A stretch of 11,459 bases of DNA from Chloroflexota bacterium (GTDB taxonomy: Bacteria > Chloroflexota > Dehalococcoidia > DSTF01 > JACRBR01), in NCBI GenBank assembly GCA_021813085.1, contig JAKAMA010000040.1, positions 1 through 11,459 of the forward strand. The letters run 5' to 3'. The notes under the pieces are model-generated. The model saw only the letters and a program-made list of their open reading frames with translations. It was not told the DNA's origin and searched no databases. The position numbers and the translations under genes are program-made. Shown here one piece after another: positions 1 to 7,527 of this stretch. Positions within the stretch are counted from its first letter, which is position 1; the number at the start of each line of letters is the position of its first letter.

Positions 1-2520
1 GACGAGATGCCCGCCGAAGGCAACCTGCTGATCGTCATGGGGACGCTGTCCGCGCCGATGTACGCCGCCGGCGTCCAGTTCCTGCCCGGCTTCGGCGCGG
101 CCTGGAAGAACCGCACCGGCAACGGCGATTCGCATGTCGCACCGCAGGAGATGACGGTCGCCGTCGCCTCGATCGTGTCCCTGATCGGCCTCGCCGTCGC
201 GCTCGGCCTGCTCTGGCGCCCGAAGCAGTGGCTGATCGCCGCGGCCTGCTTCTGGGTGCCCGTCGTCCTGCTCTCCACGACGTTCTTCTCGAACATGCCC
301 GGCTTCCTGTCCGTCGTCTGGGGGTCGATGGACTACTGGATCAGCCAGCAGGCCGTCGCGCGGGGCAATCAGCCCGTCTACTACTACTTCATGGTCATCC
401 CGGTCTACGAGTTCCTGCCGCTGATCCTCTCGCTCATCGCCCTGCTCTACCACATGATCCGCGGCCGCCTCGACCACGCCCTGATCGTGGCCGGCGGCTT
501 CCTTGCGATCATCGTCCTGCTGCTCCTGCCACCGGGGCCGCTGATCTCGAGGACGCCGCTGCTGCACGTGTGGGTGCCGTTCGCGATCGTGCTGATCGGC
601 ATCATGACCCTGCGCATGGACATGTTTACCCGCTTCCTCTTCTTCTGGCTGGTGGCCACCAGCCTCAGCCTGACGGTCGCCAGCGAGAAGATGCCGTGGC
701 TCAACGTCCACATCGCGCTGCCGCTGGCGGTGATCGCCGGCCGCTTTGTCGGCGAGGTGCTGTCGAAGAGCGACCTGCGGCCGGACCTGCCGAAAGTCGA
801 GCGCCTGGCGCCGTACCTGTACGCGATCGTCGCCGCCGCGCTGTGCGTGCTGGTCTTCGTGATCGTCGGGCCGTTCCGGCTCGCTTCGGCCGGCGGCTGG
901 ATCCTCGCCGTCGTCGCGGCCGCCGCGTTCCTCTGGGCCTTCATGTCGTACAGCCGCCGCACCGCCATGCAGGTGGCGGTCGTCGGCCTCGTCGCCGCGC
1001 TCACCGTGTTCACGATCCGCGCCGGTGTGCTGGCGTCGCTCGAGCAAGGCGGCGTCAACCCCGCCGAGGCATCGTACTCGCCCGGCCTCTCGACGAACGA
1101 CCACGGCGCGCTGCCCGTCGAGCTGCTCGTCTACACCCAGACCTCGGGTGACATCCCGATCCTCGTCGACAAGCTCGATCAGTACGCGCGCCAGACGGGC
1201 AAGGGCAAGGCCCAGCCCGTCGTCGTCGACTCGGTCGATGGCTTCACCTGGCCCTGGGCCTGGTACCTGCGCAGGTACACGGCCGTGCAGTACGTCGGCA
1301 TCACGCAGGGCTACCAGCCGCCGCCGGGCGCGGTGCTCTTCATCGCCGATAAGGACGCCGCGCTGCTCAATCTCGGCGACGGCTACAACCCGGGCATCCG
1401 CTACCACCACCGCCGCTGGTTCCCTGAGAGCTACCGCGGCAAGAACGGCGTCTACTCGACGCACGACTTCTTCCGCGCCCTCTTCTCGAAGTCCGAGCTG
1501 AGCTACTGGCTCGACTACTGGATCCGCCGCACGCCGCCCGATACGCTCGGCACGGTCGATGGCATCGCCTTCTTCCCGAAGGGCGCCAACGTCGTCCCGC
1601 AGCCGCCCGCCGGGCCGACCGTGCGCACCGAGGGCACGCAGCTCGTCATCGGCGGCTCCGGCAGCGCTCCGGGCCAGATGAACCAGCCGTCCGGCGTCGA
1701 GATCGATGGGGCAGGCAACATCTACGTCGCCGATACCAGTAACAACCGCATCTCGAAGTACGGGCCCGACGGCAAGTTCATCGCCTCGGCCGGCGGCTTC
1801 GCGCAGGCGGGCGGCGCCCAGTTCAACCAGCCGTGGTCGCTCGCCGTCGCGCCCGATGGCAGCGTCTTCGTCGCTGACACCTTCGGCTGGAACATCATCA
1901 AGCTCGACAAGGACCTCAAGAAGGTCAAGGAGTGGGGCGTCGGCTGCACCACCATCCCCAACTGCGACGAGTTCCACCTGTTCGGCCCGCGCGACATCGC
2001 CATCACGCCCGACGGCAACGTGCTGATCACCGACACCGGCAACGGGCGGATCATCGAGTACACGCAGGATGGCAAGTTCGTGAAGCAGTGGGGCAAGAAG
2101 TTCAGCGGCAGCGGCACGCCCGGCCCGCTCGATCTCAACGAGCCCACCGGCCTCGCCGTCGCGCCCAACGGCGACGTCTACGTCGCGGACTTCTGGAACC
2201 GGCGCATCCTGCACTTCACGAAGGACTTCACGCTCGTCGGCCAGCCGATCGCGGTATCGGCGTGGGGCAGCAACGCCGTCACCAACCGCCCGTACCTGGC
2301 GCTGCTCCCCGACGGACGCCTGCTCGCCACCGATCCCGAGCACGGCAAGGTGCTCATTTTCGCCGCCGACGGCAAGCCAGCCGGCGAATACACCGTCCCC
2401 GGTGAGGGCAACGCGCCGGCGCGCCCGATCGGCATCGCCGCCGACGGCACGAGCGTGCTCGTCTCCGACGGCGCCGGCAGCGTCGTGCGCAAGATCCCGC
2501 TTACGGAGATCGCGAAGTAG
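1..2520 (+). CDS. Agl23-like (TIGR03663) membrane glycosyltransferase with C-terminal NHL propeller, 5' partial
   Basis: The frame is open to the first base, so the true start lies upstream; the Met at base 7 is probably internal. Counting from that Met, residues 1-345 hold about ten hydrophobic segments. They carry features I associate with the flippase-activity-associated Agl23/TIGR03663 family of GT-C enzymes: a YYYFMVIPVYEFLPL stretch near residue 125 and an SEKMPWLNVHIALP stretch near 225. Residues about 360-540 form a soluble domain with the family-like patterns LLVYTQTS and WPWAWYLRRY. Residues about 550-835 contain six NHL-type repeats (for example GVEIDGAGNIYVADTSNNRI), enough for one six-bladed beta-propeller. 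Members of this family are thought to act on lipid-linked sugars on the outer face of the membrane; the substrate is unknown here. The propeller probably also lies outside the cytoplasm. The next two genes suit a shared envelope role. The family call is from motif memory and the NHL repeats are seen directly. Confidence 0.8.
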   Translation, partial: DEMPAEGNLLIVMGTLSAPMYAAGVQFLPGFGAAWKNRTGNGDSHVAPQEMTVAVASIVSLIGLAVALGLLWRPKQWLIAAACFWVPVVLLSTTFFSNMPGFLSVVWGSMDYWISQQAVARGNQPVYYYFMVIPVYEFLPLILSLIALLYHMIRGRLDHALIVAGGFLAIIVLLLLPPGPLISRTPLLHVWVPFAIVLIGIMTLRMDMFTRFLFFWLVATSLSLTVASEKMPWLNVHIALPLAVIAGRFVGEVLSKSDLRPDLPKVERLAPYLYAIVAAALCVLVFVIVGPFRLASAGGWILAVVAAAAFLWAFMSYSRRTAMQVAVVGLVAALTVFTIRAGVLASLEQGGVNPAEASYSPGLSTNDHGALPVELLVYTQTSGDIPILVDKLDQYARQTGKGKAQPVVVDSVDGFTWPWAWYLRRYTAVQYVGITQGYQPPPGAVLFIADKDAALLNLGDGYNPGIRYHHRRWFPESYRGKNGVYSTHDFFRALFSKSELSYWLDYWIRRTPPDTLGTVDGIAFFPKGANVVPQPPAGPTVRTEGTQLVIGGSGSAPGQMNQPSGVEIDGAGNIYVADTSNNRISKYGPDGKFIASAGGFAQAGGAQFNQPWSLAVAPDGSVFVADTFGWNIIKLDKDLKKVKEWGVGCTTIPNCDEFHLFGPRDIAITPDGNVLITDTGNGRIIEYTQDGKFVKQWGKKFSGSGTPGPLDLNEPTGLAVAPNGDVYVADFWNRRILHFTKDFTLVGQPIAVSAWGSNAVTNRPYLALLPDGRLLATDPEHGKVLIFAADGKPAGEYTVPGEGNAPARPIGIAADGTSVLVSDGAGSVVRKIPLTEIAK

Positions 2521-2561
2521 GGGCGGTCCCGCGTGCCCGCCCGCGCTGCTGCACCGTGTCG

Positions 2562-2578
2562 GTCCGGCTTCGCCGGAC
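2562..2578 (+). terminator. GC-rich hairpin after the glycosyltransferase gene (possible terminator)
   Basis: GTCCGGC and GCCGGAC form a perfect 7-bp stem around a TTC loop, 42 bases after the stop codon. No T-tract follows, so it is at best a U-less intrinsic terminator or an RNA-stabilising hairpin. A weaker 6-bp stem (GGGCGG at 2521-2526 with CCGCCC at 2537-2542) starts directly after the stop. The rest of the 228-base gap shows a 12-bp palindrome (GACGGGCCCGTC, 2610-2621), a promoter-like box, and no plausible gene. Confidence 0.35.
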
Positions 2579-2670
2579 GCACAGTCGAGGGCGGCTGTGC
2601 TCCACGCCCGACGGGCCCGTCTGGGCCTGTGTCCAGCTTCGGCGAGTGGCGGGGCCGTCGGGGCTCACCC

Positions 2671-2676
2671 TATAAT
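2671..2676 (+). promoter_or_regulatory. Consensus -10 box upstream of the flippase-like gene
   Basis: A perfect TATAAT stands out in a very GC-rich gap. I see no TTGACA-like hexamer at the usual distance upstream. If used, transcription would start near 2683 and leave a leader of about 65 bases. That leader contains a 6-bp inverted repeat (AGGCGG 2705-2710, CCGCCT 2723-2728) just before the ribosome binding site. This box suggests the flippase-like and oxidoreductase genes have a promoter independent of the upstream glycosyltransferase. Confidence 0.5.
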
Positions 2677-2748
2677 GCCCCGGCCCGAATGCCGAACATA
2701 AACAGAGGCGGTCCGCCGAAGGCCGCCTGACGCCCTCGGGAGTTCTCG

Positions 2749-3894
2749 TTGCTCAAGAGCCGCAGCTTCTGGATCGGCATGGCCGTTACGGCCCTCCTCG
2801 TCGGCTGGTTCGTCTGGCGCAACTGGGACAAATTCCCCGACATGAAGCGGGCGTTCCAGGACGCCGACTGGCGCCTCGCGCTCCTCTCGCTCCCCGTCTA
2901 CTTCCTCGGCCTCTTCGTGCGCACCGTGCGCTGGCAGTACCTCTTGCGGCCGGTCAAGAAGGTGGGAGCGCTCCGGCTCTTCCCGGTCGTCATCATCGGC
3001 CTCATGGCGAACAACGTCCTTCCCGCCCGTGCCGGGGAGCTGGCGCGCGCGTACGTGCTCGGCCAGCGCGAGCGCATCAGCAAGACCACCTCGCTCGGCA
3101 CGATCGCCGTCGACCGCCTGTTCGATGGCGTCACCCTGATCCCCCTCATGCTGATCGTCGCCGCCATCGCGGGCGACAAGGCGAACTTCCGGGTGTTCGG
3201 CCACAACCTCAACTTCGCCGGGCTCGGCATCGTCATGACGGTGCTCTTCGGCGTCGCCCTGGGTGTCCTCTTCTACCTGGCCCTCTCTGACCGCGGCCGC
3301 CACCTGCTGCACCGCATGGTGCACCGCTTCGCGCCACGGCGCCTGAAGCCGCACGTCGAGGGCCTGCTGCTCTCGTTCTTCGATGGCCTCCACGCGCTGC
3401 GCAGCCCGGTCGACCTCGCGGTAGCGTGGGTGATGTCGCTGGTGTCCTGGCTGCTCGAGGCCACGATGTACTACATGGTCGCCCGCGCCTTCGGCATCCA
3501 CGAGGGCTTCGAGATCTTCATCCTGATCACCGCCGCCGCCAACCTCGCCATCGCCATCGTCGCGACGCAGGGCGGCGTCGGCGCCTTTGAGCTCGTCGTC
3601 TCCAAGACGATCATCGCCTTCGCCGGCTCCGCCGCGGCCGCGGCCGCCGTCCAGAAGGACGCGGCCGCCTACGCCATCGGCCTCCACGCGTTGCTCCTCG
3701 TGCCCATCGTCGCCATCGGCCTGGCGCTGATGTGGTCGATGGACCTGAGCTTCAGCCAGATGCTGAGCAGCGACCGCACCGAAGCGGAAGCTGTGCCGGT
3801 GGCCGCGGAGGGCGCTGACGCCGCTCGCGTCGTCCCAGGCGGGCCGTCCGGCAGGCAGCCCAACCCCGCCGTCCATGGGGGCGGCCGCAAGTGA
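2749..3894 (+). CDS. Flippase-like (lysylphosphatidylglycerol synthase TM family, UPF0104) membrane protein
   Basis: 381 residues with about eight hydrophobic segments and a polar, Ala/Pro/Gly-rich tail from about residue 345. It matches the LPG_synthase_TM / TIGR00374 flippase-like family: NNVLPARAGELARAYVLG near residue 85, a following GTIAVDRLFDG, and a late ATQGGVGAFELVVSKT segment near 285. The family covers the membrane half of MprF and many stand-alone proteins found with glycosyltransferases, where lipid or glycolipid flipping is proposed. No C-terminal aminoacyl-transferase domain is present, so it is not a full MprF. I chose the TTG start because GGGAG sits at 2738-2742, six bases upstream, and because the first residues match the usual N-terminus (MLKSRSFW); an ATG at 2779 is an alternative. 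It overlaps the next gene by GTGA, which implies coupled translation. Transported substrate unknown. Confidence 0.82.
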   Translation: MLKSRSFWIGMAVTALLVGWFVWRNWDKFPDMKRAFQDADWRLALLSLPVYFLGLFVRTVRWQYLLRPVKKVGALRLFPVVIIGLMANNVLPARAGELARAYVLGQRERISKTTSLGTIAVDRLFDGVTLIPLMLIVAAIAGDKANFRVFGHNLNFAGLGIVMTVLFGVALGVLFYLALSDRGRHLLHRMVHRFAPRRLKPHVEGLLLSFFDGLHALRSPVDLAVAWVMSLVSWLLEATMYYMVARAFGIHEGFEIFILITAAANLAIAIVATQGGVGAFELVVSKTIIAFAGSAAAAAAVQKDAAAYAIGLHALLLVPIVAIGLALMWSMDLSFSQMLSSDRTEAEAVPVAAEGADAARVVPGGPSGRQPNPAVHGGGRK

Positions 3895-5237
3895 AGGTCG
3901 CGGTGATCGGCGGCGGCGTGGCCGGCATGGCGGCGTCGTACCGGCTGATGCAACAGGGGCACGACGTCGCGCTCTACGAGGCCAGCCCCTATCTCGGCGG
4001 CCTCGTCCGCACGTTCGAGGTTGGCGGCACGCGCCTCGAGGCCTTCTACCATCACCTCTTCTCCACCGATACCACCATCCTCCGCCTGATCGACGAGCTG
4101 GGCCTGGGCGACCGCATGCGCTGGATCGATTCGAAGGTCGGCTGGTTCACGCGCGGCACGATCTACCCCTTCGTGACGCCGCTCGACCTCGCCCGCTTCT
4201 CGCCGCTGCCGCTGGTCGACCGCGTGAAGCTCGGCCTGATGGGCCTCCAGCTCCGCAAGCGTGACGACTGGGAGGAGTTCGAGCGGATCACGGCGAAGGA
4301 CTGGATCGAGAAGAACGTCTCGAAGAACGTCTTCGAGCAGGTGTGGGGGCCGCTGCTGCACGGCAAGTACGGCGATGCCTACGACCAGGTGGCCATGGTC
4401 TGGCTCTGGAGCAAGATCCACCTGCGCTTCGCCTCGCGGAAGGGCGGCCCGCTGCAGAAGGAGCAGCTCGGTTACCTGATGGGCAGCTTCGCGCTCTACG
4501 TTGACGAGCTCGAGCGCCGCCTGCGCGCCGGCGGCGTCGATGTGCGCACCGGCACCAGCGTCCAGCAGATCACCGCCGAGCGCGGCCGCGCGACCGGCGT
4601 CGTGCTGCCCGACGGCGCGAAGCAGCGCGCCGACGCCGTCGTCGCCGCCGTGCCGTCGGCCATCTTCAAGAAGATGGCGCCGCCGCTCACGCCCGACTAC
4701 GACCGCCGCCTCGACGCCGTCGGCTGGCAGTTCGCGCTCTGCATGGTCGTGACGATGAAGCACCCGCTCTCACACATCTACTGGATGAACATCCCCGACC
4801 AGAGCATGCCGTTCCTCGCGCTCGTCGAGCACACGAATTTCATCGGGCCCGAGCACTACGGCGGCAACCACATCCTCTACATCTCGAACTACCTGGCGCC
4901 AGACCACGAATACTTCGGCCTGAGCGAAGACCAGCTCTGGGCGCTCTTCGAGCCCGCGCTCAGGACGATCAACCCCGCATTCTCTTCGGACTGGATCAAC
5001 GAGCGCTGGCTCTTCAAGGGTCCGTACGCACAGCCGATCATCACGACCAACTACCGTGACAAGCGGCCGGACCATCGTACGCCCGTCGACGGCCTCTATC
5101 TCGCGAACATGACCCAGATCTACCCCGAAGACCGCGGCCAAAACTACAGCATCAAGATGGGTGAAGAGGTTGCGCAGATGGTCGTCGAAGACTACGCGCA
5201 GCGCGCCGCCGATACGGCGCCGGGTGCGGTGGCGTAG
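3891..5237 (+). CDS. FAD-dependent amine-oxidase / HemY-like oxidoreductase
   Basis: 448 residues. The N-terminus is a classic Rossmann FAD-binding fold: VIGGGVAGMAASYRL with G7, G9 and G12, then an acidic E30 at the end of the second strand (VALYEAS), then the YLGGLVRT motif. The C-terminal FAD motif is DGLYLANMTQIYPEDRGQN (residues about 400-420). The family (COG1232-like, related to protoporphyrinogen oxidase and UDP-galactopyranose mutase) contains many uncharacterised members in polysaccharide and glycolipid loci. Its position 4 bp into the flippase-like gene makes a role in modifying a sugar or lipid carrier more likely than haem synthesis, since no haem gene is nearby; that is inference. 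GTG is the start because the FAD motif begins two residues in. The protein looks soluble and cytoplasmic; no signal peptide or membrane segment is evident. Confidence 0.8.
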   Translation: MKVAVIGGGVAGMAASYRLMQQGHDVALYEASPYLGGLVRTFEVGGTRLEAFYHHLFSTDTTILRLIDELGLGDRMRWIDSKVGWFTRGTIYPFVTPLDLARFSPLPLVDRVKLGLMGLQLRKRDDWEEFERITAKDWIEKNVSKNVFEQVWGPLLHGKYGDAYDQVAMVWLWSKIHLRFASRKGGPLQKEQLGYLMGSFALYVDELERRLRAGGVDVRTGTSVQQITAERGRATGVVLPDGAKQRADAVVAAVPSAIFKKMAPPLTPDYDRRLDAVGWQFALCMVVTMKHPLSHIYWMNIPDQSMPFLALVEHTNFIGPEHYGGNHILYISNYLAPDHEYFGLSEDQLWALFEPALRTINPAFSSDWINERWLFKGPYAQPIITTNYRDKRPDHRTPVDGLYLANMTQIYPEDRGQNYSIKMGEEVAQMVVEDYAQRAADTAPGAVA

Positions 5238-5242
5238 CACCG

Positions 5243-5265
5243 GATGACCTCCTCCCGCGGTCATC
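5243..5265 (+). terminator. Hairpin directly after the oxidoreductase gene
   Basis: GATGACC (5243-5249) pairs with GGTCATC (5259-5265) around a 9-base loop. Two more C-G pairs are possible across a bulged G. It begins five bases after the stop codon and lies just upstream of the next promoter box, which suits a transcription stop between the envelope module and the toxin-antitoxin pair. No T-tract follows. Confidence 0.4.
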
Positions 5266-5273
5266 GGATCGGC

Positions 5274-5279
5274 TACCAT
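5274..5279 (+). promoter_or_regulatory. -10 box for a leaderless mntA transcript
   Basis: TACCAT fits the TANNNT -10 pattern and ends exactly six bases before the ATG at 5286. Transcription would then begin at or within a base of the start codon. No Shine-Dalgarno sequence is present in those six bases (AGCGCC), which supports leaderless initiation. The fmt gene in this window has the same box-to-ATG spacing. Confidence 0.45.
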
Positions 5280-5285
5280 AGCGCC

Positions 5286-5594
5286 ATGGGGGTCTATCCC
5301 GGCCTGGACGTGTCGCGCGAGGTCATCGTCGGCTTCTGCAAGAAGTGGCAGATCGCGGAGTTCGCGTTGTTCGGCTCGGCGGCGCGCGGTGAGCTGCGTC
5401 CGGACAGCGACATCGACGTGATGGTCACGTTCGCGCCGGACGCCCGCTGGAGCCTGTATGACTTCGTCGATATGCACGACGAGTTGCGCGACATCTTCCA
5501 CAGGGATGTGGACATCGTCGAGCGCGGCAGCATCCGCAACCCGTTCCGCCGGCACAACATTATGCGCGACCTGACGGTAGTGTATGCGGCCTGA
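5286..5594 (+). CDS. mntA: MntA-type minimal nucleotidyltransferase (type VII antitoxin)
   Basis: 102 residues, usual size for the MNT family. The nucleotidyltransferase signature GSX10DXD is complete: G30-S31, then ten residues, then D42 and D44 ([16 protein letters not shown]). A third likely catalytic Asp is D76 in VDIVERG. In characterised MntA/HepT pairs this enzyme transfers AMP units from ATP onto a tyrosine of HepT and so neutralises it. The C-terminal NPFRRHNIM segment is also common in the family. I chose ATG 5286 over the in-frame ATG at 5244. The earlier one lies inside a hairpin, adds 14 residues with no family resemblance, and would precede the -10 box. The gene overlaps the HepT-like gene by 11 bases, the usual tight pairing. 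All catalytic residues are intact even though its partner is broken. Confidence 0.85.
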   Translation: MGVYPGLDVSREVIVGFCKKWQIAEFALFGSAARGELRPDSDIDVMVTFAPDARWSLYDFVDMHDELRDIFHRDVDIVERGSIRNPFRRHNIMRDLTVVYAA

Positions 5595-5941
5595 GGACGG
5601 TGACGACGCCTATCTTTGGGACATGAAGGAGCAGGCGCGCCGCCTCGAAGCATCGTTGCGCGGTGTCACGCACGAGCAGTTCATGAGCGACGAGGATCTC
5701 CGCATGGCGGTTGAGCGCCGGATCGAGATCATCGGCGAGGCTGCGGGCCGCGTCTCAGCGGCGTTCCGCGAGCGGCACCCCGAGATCCCATGGCGTCAGA
5801 TCATCGGGCAGCGGAACATCCTGATCCACGAGTACGGGGACATTGGTCCCGGAGCTCGTCAGGGCGAGCGCGACCATCGATGCGCCGGACCTTCTGCGCA
5901 TGCTGGCGCCGCTCATTCCGTCGCCGCCGGACGACGAGTAA
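5584..5941 (+). pseudogene. hepT: HepT-type toxin (DUF86), frameshifted near its C-terminus
   Basis: Frame one gives [14 protein letters not shown] onward through [16 protein letters not shown] and the toxin motif RX4HXY as R77-NILI-H82-E-Y84. In characterised HepT proteins this motif is the RNase active site and its Tyr is the AMPylation target. After Y84 that frame loses all family resemblance and runs on to 6135 into the antisense of the next gene. The +1 frame from about 5843 instead reads [16 protein letters not shown] and [16 protein letters not shown], a normal HepT ending, with TAA at 5939-5941. Removing one base from the GGGG at 5836-5839 gives a 118-residue protein of normal family length and spacing. 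It is either a real frameshift that damages the toxin's last third or a one-base sequencing or assembly error. The 11-base overlap with mntA supports a paired operon. Confidence 0.75.
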
Positions 5942-6046
5942 CCGCAACCATGGCACGCAAGTATCGTCTGCGGGGTAAGTCCGTGCGACAATGCGGCGAC
6001 CGCGCACATCCTGGACGGATCCCGACGGCATCGATTCGGAGCGGCA

Positions 6047-7324
6047 CTACGCCGCGCGCGGCTCCGTGCCAGCGTTCGAGGCAAGCTCGCCGGGCGTCGG
6101 CGCCGGACGACCAGCATCAGCCTCAACGCGCGTGACGACGCGAACCCGCGCGTACGGGAAGTATCGCTTCAACTTCAGGAACTGTTTCTCGTACAGGTGC
6201 CAGCTCAGCCATGCCGCCGTCATCGACAGCACGAACGCGAGTGCCACGAAGAGCAGTGCACTGAGCAGCCGCGAGCCAGCGAACGCTGGCAGCATTGCGT
6301 GAGCGGGGATCTGCCACGCAAGCCAGGTGGCAATGGGCCAGTGGACGATGTAAAGCGCATAGCTGTATCGGCCCAGGAATCGTAGCGCCGCTACAGAGCA
6401 CCACCGCGCCACTGGCCGCGCCGAAGCCGCGGTGAGTTGCATGGTCATGACCGACGCGAAGAGCAGGGCGATCGGCGTCAGGCCCCACACGATCACACGT
6501 CCATCGAGGTCTGAGAATCCGCCGGTGGCCACCACCACCGCCGCAACAGCCGCCGCGGATGCGGCTGCCACAGGCCCAGCGAGTCTCGCTGCGGCCCGTC
6601 GATCTCCCGCATCCCGCAGCGCCAGGGCGACGAGCGCACCAGCGGCCAGCGCATCGACCCTGGTGGGAGTGAGCGTATAGCCTACGAACGGGTCGACGCC
6701 GTGCTGGTCCAGCACGAGGCGCAAGACGAACGATCCCGCGATCGCGCCTCCGCAGACGTACATGAGCGCACGACGGCTGCATAGCAGCACGACGAACGGC
6801 CAGCAGACATAGAACTGCTCTTCGACGGCCAGTGACCATAGGTGGCCCATGCCGTACAGGTCGACGCTCCGTCCGTCTCGCAACGCGATCCAGACGTTGG
6901 TGAGGTAGGTCCAGTACCACCCCTGGCTCTGTTGCAGCGTCTGGTATTCGCGGCTCCCGATAGGCTCAATCAGCGGCAACGCGACCAGCACGAGCGCAAG
7001 GAACCCATAATACAGCGGGAAGATCCGCAAGAACCGCCGCGCGTAGAAGTTGCGGAAGTAGTCCTTCCGCCCCGATTTCGCGTCGACGAGGATGCCGGTG
7101 ATCAGAAACCCGGACAAGACGAAGAACAGGTCAACGCCGACCCATCCGGCACCGCTCACGCCGGCAATCCACGCGGCCAACCCCCCCGGTTCCGATGGGC
7201 CCGCAATCCGTACAAAGTGGAATACCATGACCGCCAGGATAGCGACGCCACGCGCACCATCGAGCCAGCCGACGCGTGCGGCGCCGGCGGCAAGATCGCC
7301 TTCTGGTGCCGTTGCCAGTGTCAC
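6047..7324 (-). CDS. Acyltransferase 3 family membrane protein
   Basis: 425 residues with about ten hydrophobic segments. Family marks are clear: the N-terminal [18 protein letters not shown] with R25 and H36 in the R-X10-H arrangement, [38 protein letters not shown], and [18 protein letters not shown]3 proteins move acyl groups, often acetyl, onto cell-surface or secreted glycans from the cytoplasmic donor pool; the substrate here is unknown. I placed the start at GTG 7324, about 17 residues before the conserved region. GGAG lies ten bases upstream (plus-strand 7335-7338), and the further upstream frame is low-complexity and charged. It converges on hepT with a 105-base gap that shows no convincing terminator. 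Its codons look somewhat less GC-biased than the flanking operons by eye, which fits an acquired gene. A role with the envelope module is possible but unproven. Confidence 0.85.
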   Translation of the reverse strand: MTLATAPEGDLAAGAARVGWLDGARGVAILAVMVFHFVRIAGPSEPGGLAAWIAGVSGAGWVGVDLFFVLSGFLITGILVDAKSGRKDYFRNFYARRFLRIFPLYYGFLALVLVALPLIEPIGSREYQTLQQSQGWYWTYLTNVWIALRDGRSVDLYGMGHLWSLAVEEQFYVCWPFVVLLCSRRALMYVCGGAIAGSFVLRLVLDQHGVDPFVGYTLTPTRVDALAAGALVALALRDAGDRRAAARLAGPVAAASAAAVAAVVVATGGFSDLDGRVIVWGLTPIALLFASVMTMQLTAASARPVARWCSVAALRFLGRYSYALYIVHWPIATWLAWQIPAHAMLPAFAGSRLLSALLFVALAFVLSMTAAWLSWHLYEKQFLKLKRYFPYARVRVVTRVEADAGRPAPTPGELASNAGTEPRAA

Positions 7325-7450
7325 ACGCTCTGCTCTCCGGTCTCGTCCTGGGTCCGTCCGGTGCGGTTCCCACTTGCGTTCCCCTTGCCGCAGAAGTATC
7401 GGCGTCCGGGCCGGGCACAACGAGCGCGATTGCCCCTCCGGCCGTGCAAC

Positions 7451-7508
7451 GCCTCTCACCTCTCGCTTCCCGCCTCCCTCGCGCTTGTCCCTCCGCCTCC
7501 ACCTCCCC
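7451..7508. other. Polypyrimidine tract upstream of nuoE
   Basis: About 49 of 58 bases are C or T on the plus strand. The minus strand is correspondingly G-rich, including GGGGAGGTGGAGGCGGAGGG (7489-7508), which could fold as a two-tetrad G-quadruplex. The tract ends directly at the TATAGT box. It lies in the 203-base gap between the divergent acyltransferase and nuoE-like genes. The rest of that gap shows no convincing gene; a GATACT box on the minus strand (7395-7400) is a weak candidate promoter for the acyltransferase. Confidence 0.5.
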
Positions 7509-7514
7509 TATAGT
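7509..7514 (+). promoter_or_regulatory. -10 box of the nuoEF-like operon
   Basis: TATAGT stands at the end of the polypyrimidine tract, 13 bases before the ATG at 7528. A transcript would start near 7521 and have a leader of only about seven bases. No Shine-Dalgarno sequence is present before the ATG, so initiation would be leaderless or nearly so. No -35 hexamer is recognisable. Confidence 0.5.
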
Positions 7515-7527
7515 GAAGCCGCGCACA

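Noticed and set aside
2665..3876. A 403-codon minus-strand open frame opposite the flippase-like gene.
   Set aside because: It is a shadow of high-GC coding on the other strand. Its translation is rich in Asp, Glu, His and Arg with no family motif, while the plus frame has clear ones.
2749..3894. A full MprF lysyl-phosphatidylglycerol synthase.
   Set aside because: Only the membrane flippase-like part is present. The C-terminal aminoacyl-transferase domain is missing and the tail is low-complexity.
5244..5285. An earlier in-frame ATG that would lengthen MntA by 14 residues.
   Set aside because: It lies in the terminator-like hairpin and upstream of the -10 box, and the extra residues do not match the family.
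5942..6046. A small gene or terminator between hepT and the acyltransferase gene.
   Set aside because: No start with a ribosome binding site and no convincing stem-loop is visible in these 105 bases.
5942..6135. The long 0-frame tail of HepT as a genuine C-terminal extension.
   Set aside because: The tail has no HepT resemblance and runs antisense into the acyltransferase gene, whereas the +1 frame gives a normal ending. Programmed frameshifting is not excluded, but no slippery heptamer or downstream structure stands out.
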